Below are positions 34,288 to 43,482 of a DNA stretch of 64,000 bases, piece after piece. Source of the DNA: Alphaproteobacteria bacterium (lineage in GTDB: Bacteria; Pseudomonadota; Alphaproteobacteria; UBA6615); the NCBI GenBank assembly GCA_021774445.1, contig JAJFJA010000042.1, forward strand, positions 124,001 through 188,000, given 5' to 3'. Every line of letters begins with the position of its first letter. The stretch's first letter is position 1. Position numbers and translations under genes: made by a program. The notes under the pieces are model-generated. The model saw only the letters and a list, made by a program, of their open reading frames with translations, searched no databases and had not been told where the DNA came from.

Positions 34288-35781
34288 TTAGTTGGTGATA
34301 CCGAGTGACGCACGATACAGCTTGAGCTGCTCGTCGCGACCAAAGTCCTCGGTGATCTCCTCCCAGCCGTCATAGATGTTCTGCATCGCCTGCTCGGCCG
34401 TGATCTCGTCGGCGAGAAAGCGCGCCAACTCACGATCAAGTACCAGACCTTCATACTGCTGGGTCCCCGGAATGCGGAGATCCGATGCCATATTCAGGTT
34501 GTTCAAGCTGGCGCCGATCGCACCGAGGTAGTTTTCGGCCGCTTCACGGCTGAACCCAGCCTCGACCCAGGGGTCGATATTCTCAAACTGAGAGATTCGA
34601 TACGGGTTGTACCCGGTCCAACCCTGCGTCACATCGAAGTTAGATTGCTCAGCCTGGTTCATATAGGACAGGAAACCATAGGCCGCCTCGATCACCTTTG
34701 GATCAGCCGACGCATTGATAGCACCTGACCAGCCGCCAAACGCGGCAAACGGGGTGTGGTTGATACCATCGATCGCGTGCGGGCAAAGCGCTGCCGTGCA
34801 GTCAACCAGCTCGCCGGTCGCACGGTCGAGAATGCGCGTCGAACCCGGCAGCGGAACCGCACCGACCAAGTCCTTAATGCGTGAATTCTCTTCATCGATT
34901 GACAGCGGCCCGATATCGCCCCAGTCAATCATCAGGGCACAACGACCTGTGGTGACGAGTGCACGGGTATCGCCAATGTCATGGTTGAGCTCGTCCGGCG
35001 GACCGAATTCGCCCGTCGCCTTGTAAATGCGCAACGCTTCAGCAAAGGCATCGTTGTTGATAATCGGCGTCATATCGTCGGTATCGAAGAAGATACCTTG
35101 ACCCGTGCCCTGACTCTGCAGGTAGCCGCCGGCAACAGACAAGATCGCGAAGTAACTCTGAGCGTTACGCTTCTTAAACATACAAGAACCGAAATCGGCC
35201 TCGCCGTCGCCATTCATGTCACGACCATGAGCCGCGGCAGCGACTTCAAGATATTCATCCCAGGTCCGTGGCGGCTCCAAGCCGAGATCACCCAGAACAT
35301 CCGTGCGGTAGTAGACCATCTGGAAATCGCCATCGATCGTAATGAGATGGGTCTTACCGTTGATCTTCTGATTGAACTCACGGAAGTAGGGCGCGATATC
35401 GTCGATGTCGATCTTGTCGTCTTTGGCGACAAAATCGGAGAGATCGGCGAGCAGACCACCGGCCTCGAGCTCGACCGCCCATCCGGACGCGAACACCCCG
35501 ACATCGATGGAATTTGTCCCGGTCGCCCAGTCCGTCAGCAACTTCTGAAACAGATCGGCGAATGGGACGGTGGCGACGGTGATCTTGGCGCCCGTCATTT
35601 CCTCATATTCGAGGCCGCGTTCGGCAAGCCGGCCAGCGATAACCGGCCCCGGACGGGTTAGGAGATTGATCTCAACGCCGTCATACATCTTCTGAGCATG
35701 CGCCGCCGGTGTTAGGGCTGTGGTGGCCCCTGCCAGCATGGTCGCGCCAATGGCGGCCGACAATGCGAGTTGTCGTTTCAT
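34288..35781 (-). CDS. Carbohydrate-type periplasmic binding protein (family 1)
   Basis: A 497-residue binding protein. ATG at 35781 (MKRQLALSAAIG) has GGGAGGA upstream; signal cleavage near AAHAQ-KMYDG (about residue 30). Typical features are LLTRPGPVIAGRLAERGLEYEEMTGAKI at the mature N-terminus, VYYRTDVLGDLGLEPPRTWDEYLEVAAA (about 155-182) and a MIDWGD segment. DMNGDGEADFG (about 187) resembles a calcium-binding EF-hand-type loop, as seen in related binding proteins. First gene of the operon with two permeases and the ATPase. Confidence 0.9.
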   Translation of the reverse strand: MKRQLALSAAIGATMLAGATTALTPAAHAQKMYDGVEINLLTRPGPVIAGRLAERGLEYEEMTGAKITVATVPFADLFQKLLTDWATGTNSIDVGVFASGWAVELEAGGLLADLSDFVAKDDKIDIDDIAPYFREFNQKINGKTHLITIDGDFQMVYYRTDVLGDLGLEPPRTWDEYLEVAAAAHGRDMNGDGEADFGSCMFKKRNAQSYFAILSVAGGYLQSQGTGQGIFFDTDDMTPIINNDAFAEALRIYKATGEFGPPDELNHDIGDTRALVTTGRCALMIDWGDIGPLSIDEENSRIKDLVGAVPLPGSTRILDRATGELVDCTAALCPHAIDGINHTPFAAFGGWSGAINASADPKVIEAAYGFLSYMNQAEQSNFDVTQGWTGYNPYRISQFENIDPWVEAGFSREAAENYLGAIGASLNNLNMASDLRIPGTQQYEGLVLDRELARFLADEITAEQAMQNIYDGWEEITEDFGRDEQLKLYRASLGITN

Positions 35782-35878
35782 GTGGTTTTGTCCTCCCTTT
35801 GGGTCTTTCAATCCGGGGCTAAGCAGCTTCGCAAGTGGGCCGCCCCTATTGAGCCCGGCTAGAGCAAAGTATGCTTAA

Positions 35879-35886
35879 TGTCGACA
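35879..35886. promoter_or_regulatory. TGTCGACA palindrome upstream of the ABC operon
   Basis: TGTCGACA about 98 bases ahead of the binding-protein start, between it and the GntR gene. It matches the TGCCGACA/TGTCGGCA sites on the other side of the GntR gene, so it may be the operator through which that regulator controls the ABC operon. Confidence 0.35.
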
Positions 35887-35918
35887 ACAGACACAAGTCT
35901 TGGCTTAGACCGCCACTG

Positions 35919-36986
35919 TTAGTTGATCGGGAGAATGTAGCCAAGAGGGCGCCCGATGTCCTGACCGGCCATAATCTTGAGCCGAACAAGGGTCTGCTCA
36001 CATGCCGATTTGAGGTGAGATTCCAGGGCGTCGACGGCGGCCTCTATCTGCCCGGCTGCCAGATATTCCAGGACGGCTCGATGTTCGCCGGGATAGTCGT
36101 GCAGAACCTCAGGATGAAATGCCCGGGTGAACTGGGAGGCGTTCACGATCGGATAGTTTTGGGCCCGCTCAAGCAAGCGAATCAACTCGTCATTGCCGCA
36201 TGGCACCAAGCAATCGACATGCAAGTCCCATTCAAGCTGCATGCTCTGGCGGGCCGGCGTGTTGGGAAAGCTGCGACATACGGCGGCCACGCGTTCGAGC
36301 TTCGGTACGAGGGACTCCGGCGTCAGGTGCGGCGCCGCCAATCGGAGGGCGTAAGGCTCAAGCAGCAAACGAACGTCGTAGCGGTTGGTGACCGCTTTCT
36401 CGGTCATCGGCACACCATACCATTGGGAGCTGGCGTTTTGCTCCACCAAGCCATTCATCTGGAGGTGGGCGAGAACCTCCTTTGCGACCGTCCGGCTGAC
36501 GGCGTAGTGCCCCGCCAACCGGGCCTCCAAAACCCGAAACACGCCATGCACCGCTCTGGTGACGATTTCTCCCTCGACCTCGTCGTAGATAGCGCGCCAG
36601 ATCGGTACGGCCCGAAGACGCTCGCCGTCCTCCTGATCCTCCAGCGTGCGCGGGATGCTCAGCACCGTCGCGTCGAGATCGAGCTTAATCATCCTGGGCC
36701 GGGTCCGTTGCTCATCAGCGACAACGTAACCGTGCCCAGCGGCCTTGTGAACCAGCCCCTCAGCCTCAAGGAGCTTTAGCGCCTGATAAACCGGCGCGCG
36801 ACTGATACTGAATTTCTCGGCGAGATGGGCGACGAGCAGGACGGCGCCAGCCGGGATTATCGATTGGCGGATATTGTGGGCGATAATTTCGTAGGTTTTG
36901 CGATATATGGGTAGGGTGCCTGCAGCGGCATCGAAGGCGCTTGAGACCGGCTGTGCCTGTGGTCCACTGTGCTGCGCCCGCTTCAT
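35919..36986 (-). CDS. GntR-family regulator with FCD-type domain and a second winged-helix-like segment
   Basis: A 355-residue regulator, about 110 longer than ordinary FCD-type GntR proteins. Residues about 27-90 are a GntR winged helix (YEIIAHNIRQSIIPAGAVLL, then LAEKFSISRAPVYQALKLLEAEGLV). Residues about 125-195 look like a second, degenerate copy (IWRAIYDEVEGEIVTRAVHG ... HYAVSRTVAKEVLAHLQMNGLVEQ). Residues about 205-340 are the helical FCD ligand domain, with RLLLEPYALRLAAPHL and the metal-ligand pattern D-x3-H (EWDLHVDCL) and EHRAVLEYLAAG. It lies between the ABC importer operon and the divergent CoA-transferase gene, its probable targets. Confidence 0.88.
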   Translation of the reverse strand: MKRAQHSGPQAQPVSSAFDAAAGTLPIYRKTYEIIAHNIRQSIIPAGAVLLVAHLAEKFSISRAPVYQALKLLEAEGLVHKAAGHGYVVADEQRTRPRMIKLDLDATVLSIPRTLEDQEDGERLRAVPIWRAIYDEVEGEIVTRAVHGVFRVLEARLAGHYAVSRTVAKEVLAHLQMNGLVEQNASSQWYGVPMTEKAVTNRYDVRLLLEPYALRLAAPHLTPESLVPKLERVAAVCRSFPNTPARQSMQLEWDLHVDCLVPCGNDELIRLLERAQNYPIVNASQFTRAFHPEVLHDYPGEHRAVLEYLAAGQIEAAVDALESHLKSACEQTLVRLKIMAGQDIGRPLGYILPIN

Positions 36987-37018
36987 ATCAAACCTGTTTT
37001 CGTTCAGCCCGTGAGTGA

Positions 37019-37071
37019 TGCCGACACCCTGTAGTAATATGACTTATGTCGGCACTCAACATAATTGTCGG
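37019..37071. promoter_or_regulatory. Inverted TGCCGACA / TGTCGGCA pair plus TTGTCGG half-site
   Basis: TGCCGACA (37019-37026) and its exact inverse TGTCGGCA (37047-37054) are 28 bases apart, and ATAATTGTCGG follows at 37061-37071, all in the divergent region between the GntR and CoA-transferase genes. The identical 11-mer ATAATTGTCGG recurs at 42466-42476 before the NitT/TauT-type operon. Probably binding sites for the neighbouring GntR protein. Confidence 0.45.
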
Positions 37072-37100
37072 AAGCCTAGCCGGGCCGCGGCCTGCCGGTT

Positions 37101-37130
37101 TTGTCACAAACGCCGCTGGACCTGTGCTAT
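37101..37130 (+). promoter_or_regulatory. Possible promoter of the CoA-transferase gene
   Basis: TTGTCA (37101-37106) and TGCTAT (37125-37130) with an 18-base spacer, about 75 bases upstream of the start codon and just downstream of the putative GntR sites. Match is moderate. Confidence 0.35.
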
Positions 37131-37205
37131 TTCGTCCGTCGTAAAAGGTGCTAAAGGTCCATAAAAACCCGGAGAAACTATGGCTATTTGCTGCAGGACA
37201 AGTCG

Positions 37206-38435
37206 ATGGGCGGCGCGGCAATGACCGACAGCGCGGGTTCGGTGCGACCACTTGACGGGCTCAAAGTCCTCGATCTCTCGCGGGTGCTCGCCGGGCCTTG
37301 GTGCACGATGACGCTCGGGGATATGGGTGCGGACGTTTGGAAGATCGAACACCCTGACCATGGCGACGACACACGCGCCTGGGGGCCGCCCTTCTTCGGC
37401 ACCGAGGCGGCCTATTATCTGTTCGTGAACCGCAACAAGCGGAGCGCGGCCATCGACCTGAAGCACCCCGAGGGGCGGGCCCTGGTGGTGGAAATGGCGC
37501 TGAAAGCCGATGTGTTGGTCGAGAATTTCCGCACCGGTGCCTTGGCGGCCTATGGCTTGGATTTCGAGACCTTACGGCAGAGGAATCCGAAGCTGATCTA
37601 TTGTTCGATATCGGGTTATGGACGGACCGGGCCGAAAGCCAACTATCCAGGTTACGATTTTCTGGCGCAGGCGGAATGCGGCCTGATGTCGGTCACCGGC
37701 GAACCGGGCGGCAGTCCGATGAAAGTCGGCGTGGCCATTGTCGATCTGATGTGCGGCATGACGGCCATACAAGGCGTGTTGGCGGCGCTGGCGGCGCGGG
37801 AGAAAACCGGACGTGGTCAATTGGTGGATTGCGCGTTGCATGACGTCGGCGTCGCGGCGCTGGCGAACGTCGCCGCCAGCACTCTCATTACCGGCGCCCC
37901 ACCGAAACGGTATGGTAACGCGCATGCGACGGTCGTGCCTTACGAGGCCTTTCATGCCGCGGACGGAGACTTCGTGGTTACCGTCGGGAACGATCGACAG
38001 TTCAAATCACTTTGCACGGACGTTCTAAAAAGGCCCGAGTTGGCGACAGATGACCGTTTTGCGACCAACCCAGCGCGGATCCGACATCTCAAAGAGCTTT
38101 CGGAGCGGCTCAATGAGTGTTTTCGCGAACAAACCGTCGACTATTGGCTCGATCGGCTAACGGCTTCGGGCATTCCGGCGGGCCATATCCGCAAGGTACC
38201 GGAAGTCCTGGCGTCGCCGGAAGTGATCGCCCGCGACATGGTCGTGCAGGTGGCGCATCCCCTGGGCGACCTGAAGATGGTCGGGACGCCCATCAAGCTT
38301 TCCGATACGCCGCTAAAGGACGACTCCGCGCCGCCGATGTTGGGGCAGCATACCGAGGAAATCCTCGCCGAAGTGCTGGCAAAACCCGCGGCTGAAATAG
38401 CGCGGCTGCGGCACATTGGGGCCGTGGCCGGCTGA
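37206..38435 (+). CDS. Family III CoA-transferase (CaiB/Frc type)
   Basis: About 409 residues, the family's usual length. Seen: PLDGLKVLDLSRVLAGPWCTMTLGDMGADVWKIE (about 15-48), NRNKRSAAIDLKHPEGRALV, the nucleophile aspartate in VGVAIVDLMCGM (about 180), and KRYGNAHATVVPYEAFHAADG (about 235). It moves CoA between carboxylic acids. Start ATG at 37206 with AGGA upstream; ATG at 37221 is an alternative. Divergent from the GntR gene, so its substrate probably relates to what the adjacent ABC importer brings in. Confidence 0.9.
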   Translation: MGGAAMTDSAGSVRPLDGLKVLDLSRVLAGPWCTMTLGDMGADVWKIEHPDHGDDTRAWGPPFFGTEAAYYLFVNRNKRSAAIDLKHPEGRALVVEMALKADVLVENFRTGALAAYGLDFETLRQRNPKLIYCSISGYGRTGPKANYPGYDFLAQAECGLMSVTGEPGGSPMKVGVAIVDLMCGMTAIQGVLAALAAREKTGRGQLVDCALHDVGVAALANVAASTLITGAPPKRYGNAHATVVPYEAFHAADGDFVVTVGNDRQFKSLCTDVLKRPELATDDRFATNPARIRHLKELSERLNECFREQTVDYWLDRLTASGIPAGHIRKVPEVLASPEVIARDMVVQVAHPLGDLKMVGTPIKLSDTPLKDDSAPPMLGQHTEEILAEVLAKPAAEIARLRHIGAVAG

Positions 38436-38461
38436 CGCAGTGCCCGCGAACGGCCAGGTCA

Positions 38462-38496
38462 CGGGCCCGGGGCGACTGAGTTGTCGCCCCGGCCCG
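38462..38496. terminator. Strong hairpin between convergent CoA-transferase and chemoreceptor genes
   Basis: CGGGCCCGGGGCGAC, loop TGAGTT, GTCGCCCCGGCCCG: a 14-base-pair GC-rich stem with a single bulged C. It lies in the 69-base gap where two transcripts meet and can serve both strands. There is no long T-tract. Confidence 0.7.
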
Positions 38497-38504
38497 TCGT
38501 CCGG

Positions 38505-40613
38505 CTAGGCGGACCTGACGTCGGTGAGAAACTTCTCGACATTGCCGCGAAGCGAAGCGGCCTGCTCGGACAAGGTGGTGGCAACCGACAGCACCTGGGA
38601 TGCGGCCTGGCCCGTTTCGCCCGCCGCCTGAGTCACCCCAGCGATATTGGAGGAGACCTCCTGGGTGCCCTGGGCTGCCTGCTGAACGTTGCGCGCGATT
38701 TCTTCGGTGGCGGCGCCTTGTTCTTCGACCGCGGATGCAATCGCGGAAGCGACCTCGTTTACCTCGGAAATCACTTCGCGAATGCTGGTGATCGCCTCAA
38801 CGGTGCCGGAACTCTCCTGCTGGATACCGGCGATCTGACTGGCAATCTCCTCGGTCGCCTTGGCCGTCTGGCTGGCCAGGCTCTTGACCTCGGACGCCAC
38901 CACCGCAAAGCCCTTGCCGGCCTCACCGGCGCGGGCCGCTTCGATGGTGGCATTCAGCGCCAGCAGATTTGTCTGGGCGGCGATGTCATTGATCAAATCG
39001 ACAACGTCGCCGATGCTGCGGGCGGCGTCGGTCAGGCCCTGCACCGTCTTGTTCGCGTCTTCGGCTTTCCCAACCGCCTGAGTGGCCATTTTGGTCGAAC
39101 GCTCAACTTGACGCGATATCTCGGCAATCGAGCCGGCAAGCTGCTCCGACGCGGCGGCGACTGTCTGCACGTTGCTCGAGGCCTCTTCGGACGCGGCCGC
39201 GACCGCCGATGACTGTTGGTTCGTTTGTTCGGCCGCCGCGGACATCGATGAGGCACTGGATTTCACTTGATCCGCCGCGCTGGAGACCTCACTAAGCGCT
39301 GCGGTTGCGGACTCATCAAAGTCCTGAGCCAGGCGATCAACCTGACGCATGCGCTCTTCCTTGGCGGCACGCTCGGCTTCCTGGTCGGCCTCAAGTTTCT
39401 TCACAGCGATGGCGTTATCCTTGAACACCTGAACCGCTTGCGCCATGGCGCCGATCTCGTCGGCGCGATCCAAGCCAGTTATTTCCGAGTCCAGGTCGCC
39501 GGCCGCCAGACCGCCCATGGCCGAGGTCATCGACTTGATCGGATTGACGATGGCGCGGCTTGTGACAAAGGCGATGGCGGCGGCAATGGCCAACCCGGCA
39601 ACCAGGAGAACGGCTACCAACATCTGCAGACGCGTAATGCTGGTGGTATTCTTGCCGGCATCGGTGTTCAGCAGGGCTGCCTGGTTTTGGACCATACCGC
39701 CATGGCGGGCGCCTTGCTCGTCCTTCACCCCCGCCAAGCCGTCGAGAATGCGTCCGGCGCGCGGCGCGGCTTCGCTAATAAGCATGAAATTCGCCATATT
39801 CCATTGGTTTGAACCACGGATCTCGAACATACGTGGTGGTAGCGGCGCAAACTCCGCCCGGGCCGCGCTAAAGCGCTCAAAGGCCTCACGTTGGGTGCTA
39901 CTAAGGATTTGTGTGGCGGCACCGAGATCAGCAAAACGGCTCTCGTTCTTAGCCCAAGAGGCGTCGAATGCGGCGCGGAAATCCTCCTTACCGGAAAGCA
40001 AGTATGCCCGGATATTGGCTAAACTGATCGCCGTCGAACCGCGAACATCAGCCATGATCCCGAGCAGGTTCTTACGCGCCGGCGTAGCCTCCAGGGTCAG
40101 TTCCTCATCGATCATGGCCGTAATCTCACGCATCAGGATCTTCGCCCGAGGGGCCGCATCTTGGAGGAGAATACGCGAAGCCGGCTGCTCATCAACGGTG
40201 TTTGCAATGTCCTCGACCCGCTGTTGAGCGGTACGGAATTCCTGCAGGACGACAACAATCTCGTTCCAAGTTTCGACGTTGGCGGGATTGGTCCAGGATT
40301 CCGAAAAGGCCGACACCTCACCAATAAGCGCATCCATGTCCGCCCAAACAGCCACCCGCTCCTCGCGGAAAACCGGATTACCGGTCAGCATCCAGCCCCT
40401 TAGCGCGGCCAGTGATGCATTGACGTTATTGACCAGAGAGGCACTTGCGGCGGCCGTCGGCACGCGCAACTCGGTGATTAGTTGCGATCTATCGGCAATC
40501 CCGAGTAACGAGACGACCGTTACGCCGGTGCTGATCGCAAGAATCACGCACAACCCGAAGAACCCCAGGATAAGACGTTTGCCAATGTTGAGATTCAGCT
40601 TAATCGATTTCAT
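38505..40613 (-). CDS. Methyl-accepting chemotaxis protein with long helical periplasmic domain
   Basis: A 702-residue chemoreceptor. ATG at 40613 ([20 protein letters not shown]) has AAGGAGGG upstream. TM1 about 12-35, a helical ligand domain of about 280 residues (35-320, size and pattern like HBM or a doubled four-helix bundle), TM2 about 325-347, HAMP about 348-400 ([27 protein letters not shown]), then the coiled-coil signalling domain with the conserved hairpin tip around [35 protein letters not shown] (about 555-590). No C-terminal CheR-binding pentapeptide is visible. Ligand unknown. Confidence 0.93.
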   Translation of the reverse strand: MKSIKLNLNIGKRLILGFFGLCVILAISTGVTVVSLLGIADRSQLITELRVPTAAASASLVNNVNASLAALRGWMLTGNPVFREERVAVWADMDALIGEVSAFSESWTNPANVETWNEIVVVLQEFRTAQQRVEDIANTVDEQPASRILLQDAAPRAKILMREITAMIDEELTLEATPARKNLLGIMADVRGSTAISLANIRAYLLSGKEDFRAAFDASWAKNESRFADLGAATQILSSTQREAFERFSAARAEFAPLPPRMFEIRGSNQWNMANFMLISEAAPRAGRILDGLAGVKDEQGARHGGMVQNQAALLNTDAGKNTTSITRLQMLVAVLLVAGLAIAAAIAFVTSRAIVNPIKSMTSAMGGLAAGDLDSEITGLDRADEIGAMAQAVQVFKDNAIAVKKLEADQEAERAAKEERMRQVDRLAQDFDESATAALSEVSSAADQVKSSASSMSAAAEQTNQQSSAVAAASEEASSNVQTVAAASEQLAGSIAEISRQVERSTKMATQAVGKAEDANKTVQGLTDAARSIGDVVDLINDIAAQTNLLALNATIEAARAGEAGKGFAVVASEVKSLASQTAKATEEIASQIAGIQQESSGTVEAITSIREVISEVNEVASAIASAVEEQGAATEEIARNVQQAAQGTQEVSSNIAGVTQAAGETGQAASQVLSVATTLSEQAASLRGNVEKFLTDVRSA

Positions 40614-41323
40614 AACTTCACCCTCCTTCGCCAAGATCTATATGGGGCCGCTTTACGGCCCGATCGCAGGGTGACGACATAATTATGTACGGGTCTTGAG
40701 CTAGTATATTTCGCCATACCCAAGTCTTTTATATAACATTTTAGCTAATTTTAAGTTAATCGCCCCCGCGCAGGCCAACTAGCTTGACCGGGTCGTTGAT
40801 GGCGCTGCGTCAGGCGGCCGATCAAGGTCGCGATGACCGCACGCCCGCGTAACGCGATCGCCCATGCGTCCGGCCAGGCTGATTTGCCCCCGAGGCAGAA
40901 GCTGGTGGCGCCACTACTGTCCGGTCGGTCCGGCGCGGCGAAAACCGCTCCAGATTCGACACCGAGACATTGAGCAGCGCAAAGCTGCGCTGGCCATGTT
41001 GGCAATAGTTCCAGACCAATGCCAGTGAGCGCGCCGGGGACGGCTCGCCGGCGACCGATCAATCACGGACCCATCGGATATCCGCCGCGGGTCGAATGGC
41101 AGGTCAGCGAGCTGCACGAGAGTCATCGCACGCAAGGCGGGGTGCGACAGAGGATCAGCGTGCCACCGACCGTCCTGCTCAATCGGGGGGGCCGGTAGAC
41201 GACCGCGACAGCGCAGTAACAATCGTGCGGTGCGTTGTTTTATATGTAGCATGCCTATATAAGTACGAGATCTTACTCCTTTAAATGATCGATTTTTTGT
41301 GAACTCTAGTATAGATATTCTAT
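40614..41323. other. Intergenic region: AT-rich promoter zones around a possible decayed gene
   Basis: About 80 bases next to the chemoreceptor start (40677-40760) are AT-rich and include the 12-base palindrome ACATAATTATGT (40677-40688), probably part of its promoter. Another AT-rich zone (41230-41323) precedes the LysR gene. Between them lies a GC-rich stretch described separately as a possible pseudogene. No intact gene or RNA gene is recognised. Confidence 0.5.
40751..41207 (-). pseudogene. Possible frameshifted remnant of an unidentified gene
   Basis: On the minus strand one frame (about 41207-41040) reads protein-like (APPIEQDGRWHADPLSHPAL, RAMTLVQLADLPFDPRRI), and from about 41045 a second frame continues protein-like (AVFAAPDRPDSSGATSFCLG then GKSAWPDAWAIALRGRAVI) to a stop at 40751. 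The switch of frame without a start codon or ribosome-binding site suggests a decayed gene. I do not recognise the family, and the evidence is only composition and residue pattern. Confidence 0.25.
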
Positions 41324-41324
41324 A
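41310..41324. promoter_or_regulatory. TATAGA-TAT-TCTATA palindrome at the lysR start
   Basis: Perfect six-base arms with a three-base centre; the last base is the A of the LysR start codon. Could be an autoregulatory site or simply the -10 region of the promoter read on either strand. Confidence 0.35.
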
Positions 41325-42217
41325 TGAATAACCTAAATCGAATACAGCTTGGCGGACTGCGGGCGCTTGAGGCAACCGGGCGGCTGGGCGGGCTGAGACC
41401 GGCGGCCGAGGAGCTGGGCGTCACCGTCGGCGCGGTGAGCCAGCAGATCCAAAAAGTCGAAAAGCAAATCGGTCGCCGGATGTTCGAGCGATTACCGAAG
41501 GGATTGAAACTGACGCCTCTGGGCGAGGAGGTCATCGGACATCTAACGGCCGGCATGTCCGAGCTTTCGGCGGCGATCGCGATTGCCGAAAACAGAGCCG
41601 AAGATACGCTCACCGTTTCCGTGGCCCCGGTTCTCGCGGCGAAATGGCTAGTCTGGCGCCTACCTCGCTTCAATGAACAGATTCCGGATATCCATATCCG
41701 GATCGACGCAGGCAAGACCTCGCTTGTCGACCCGAACCTGTCCGGCGTCGATGCGACGATCCGCGTCGGCCGGGGCGATTGGCCCGGCGTGAAGGCGGAG
41801 AGACTGATCGATCAGTACGTCTTTCCGGTATGCAGCCCAGCGCTGGCGAAGACGCTCACCGCCCCGACCGATCTCAGCCAAGTCCCGATCATCAGGGACT
41901 CTGGGACGATGTTCGATTGGAACGTGTGGCTGGCGCCGCATGGTCTCGACGAGGCCCTGCTTGGCGGCGGTCCGACATACTCCGATGGCTCGCTCTGCCT
42001 CGACGCCGCCGTTGCGGGGCAAGGGGTCTTCTTGGCCTGGGAAACATTGGCATGCGATGCGCTCGATGCCGGACGTCTTGCCGCCCCGTTTCCGGAGCGT
42101 CGTCCGACCGGTATTTCATATTGGTTCGTGACGGCGCAGAACGCGACCCGCACGCCGAGCATCGCGGCGCTCCACAAATGGCTGAAGGAAGAACTCGACG
42201 CATCGCTTGCGTTCTAG
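41324..42217 (+). CDS. LysR-family regulator (GcvA-like)
   Basis: A 297-residue regulator. The winged helix-turn-helix is LGGLRALEATGRLGGLRPAAEELGVTVGAVSQQIQKVEKQIG (positions about 9-50, quoted as motif pieces: AAEELGVTVGAVSQQIQ), followed by LFERLPKGLKLT-like RMFERLPKGLKLTPLG. Residues about 90-295 are the periplasmic-binding-type effector domain. The Ala-Val-Ser-Gln-Gln-Ile pattern is typical of the GcvA subgroup. It precedes the NitT/TauT-type operon on the same strand by about 420 bases and could regulate it. Confidence 0.9.
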   Translation: MNNLNRIQLGGLRALEATGRLGGLRPAAEELGVTVGAVSQQIQKVEKQIGRRMFERLPKGLKLTPLGEEVIGHLTAGMSELSAAIAIAENRAEDTLTVSVAPVLAAKWLVWRLPRFNEQIPDIHIRIDAGKTSLVDPNLSGVDATIRVGRGDWPGVKAERLIDQYVFPVCSPALAKTLTAPTDLSQVPIIRDSGTMFDWNVWLAPHGLDEALLGGGPTYSDGSLCLDAAVAGQGVFLAWETLACDALDAGRLAAPFPERRPTGISYWFVTAQNATRTPSIAALHKWLKEELDASLAF

Positions 42218-42639
42218 GACTATCCGTCATGACCTGCCGAGGCTCCTCTCGCGGCTGAAACAGGACACCCCTCAGAGCAGACTCAATCCGTCACGACTCG
42301 GTGCCGAAACAGGTGTCCGGGCGGTTGGACACAAGTCCGCAAAAGATCCGGCAAAGTGCCGCGGGGACCTTGTTATGTATGTGGATCAAATAGATAGCGC
42401 GCGAACTTGGCATATCGGTCCGCTTGCGACGGCCTTGAACATGGCGACCCTTTGGGCTTAAATCAATAATTGTCGGTAAGTGCTCGATGGGAGTTGCCGA
42501 CGTATTGGGGTGTGATGACAAGCGCAGATTTTCTGAGACCATTTGTTTCGATCTTCATGGACCGGCGAACACGGTCCCATCTCGAAAGAACAGTTTCTCT
42601 GCCGGCCGCCGAAAGGCGTTCCCTGCTCTTGGAAACGGT
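42218..42639. promoter_or_regulatory. Leader region of the NitT/TauT-type operon with TGTCGG/TGCCGAC sites
   Basis: No gene is supported in this 422-base gap. It contains ATAATTGTCGG (42466-42476), identical to an 11-mer in the GntR/CoA-transferase region, and TGCCGACG (42495-42502) in inverse orientation. An open frame upstream of 42640 has no ribosome-binding site and reads unlike protein. Confidence 0.4.
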
Positions 42640-43482
42640 ATGAGCGAGGAGACTGTCGCCGGCGACAAACTCGTGGTCGCAAACGCGACCAAATATTACG
42701 ATACCAAGTCCGGCCCGCTTCATGCCGTCGACAATTTCTCCATGTCGGTCGCCGAAGGCGAATTCACCTGCGTTGTCGGCCCCTCAGGCTGTGGCAAAAC
42801 GACTTTGCTGTGGTCCATGGCCGGGCTGCACAGTCTAAGCGGCGGTACCGTGACGCTCGACGGCGAGCCGGTCACCGGACCGCACCCGCAGATCGGCATG
42901 GTCTTTCAGGAGGCCAATTTGCTGCCCTGGCGCAACCTGCTTAAGAATATCCAGCTGCCGTTTGAGATAAAGGGCGAGAAACCGGACGACGGACGGATCG
43001 AGCAATTGCTCGACCGGGTCGGCCTGTCCGGATTCGGCAGCAAGTTTCCGCGCGAGTTATCCGGTGGGATGCAACAGCGTGCGGCGATCGTACGAGCGTT
43101 GTCGTTCAATCCCTCGGTGTTGCTGATGGACGAGCCGTTCGGCGCGCTCGATGCATTCACCCGCGACGAAATGAATCTGTTGGTTGAGGAAATTTGGCTC
43201 GAGACACGCAAGACCATCGTCTTCATTACACATAACATAGCGGAGGCGGTGTTTCTGTCGGACCGCGTGTTCGTGATGTCCTCCCGGCCCGGTCGCTTGG
43301 CGAAGATCTTCGATATTCCCTTTGCCCGACCGCGCTCCCTCGACCTGCTGGCCACGAAGGAAGTCTTCGACCTGGTCAACGAGATCAAGGCGGAGATCGA
43401 GCACGCACCGTCGCAGAGTGCCCAGGTCGAGTCAGAGCGGGCGGCGAAAGAGCTGGTGGAGGAAGACCGGGCCCATGGCTGA
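42640..43482 (+). CDS. NitT/TauT-type ABC importer ATPase
   Basis: A 280-residue ATPase starting MSEETVAGDKLV. Walker A VVGPSGCGKTTLLWSMAGL (about 45-63), MVFQEANLLPWRNLLKNIQLPFE (the FQ-x4-LPW pattern is typical of SsuB/TauB/NrtD), signature LSGGMQQRAAIVRAL, Walker B LLMDEPFGALD and FITHNIAEAVFLSDRVFVMSSRPGRL are intact. Start chosen by family length; ribosome-binding site weak. Overlaps the permease gene by eight bases. Confidence 0.92.
   Translation: MSEETVAGDKLVVANATKYYDTKSGPLHAVDNFSMSVAEGEFTCVVGPSGCGKTTLLWSMAGLHSLSGGTVTLDGEPVTGPHPQIGMVFQEANLLPWRNLLKNIQLPFEIKGEKPDDGRIEQLLDRVGLSGFGSKFPRELSGGMQQRAAIVRALSFNPSVLLMDEPFGALDAFTRDEMNLLVEEIWLETRKTIVFITHNIAEAVFLSDRVFVMSSRPGRLAKIFDIPFARPRSLDLLATKEVFDLVNEIKAEIEHAPSQSAQVESERAAKELVEEDRAHG

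Noticed and set aside
40738..40762. CtrA-type TTAA-N7-TTAA site in the AT-rich stretch near the chemoreceptor
   Set aside because: The half-sites are separated by six, not seven, bases and one is TTAG.
40914..41375. A complete 153-residue minus-strand gene upstream of lysR
   Set aside because: Only part of it reads like protein and it continues in another frame; kept only as a low-confidence remnant.
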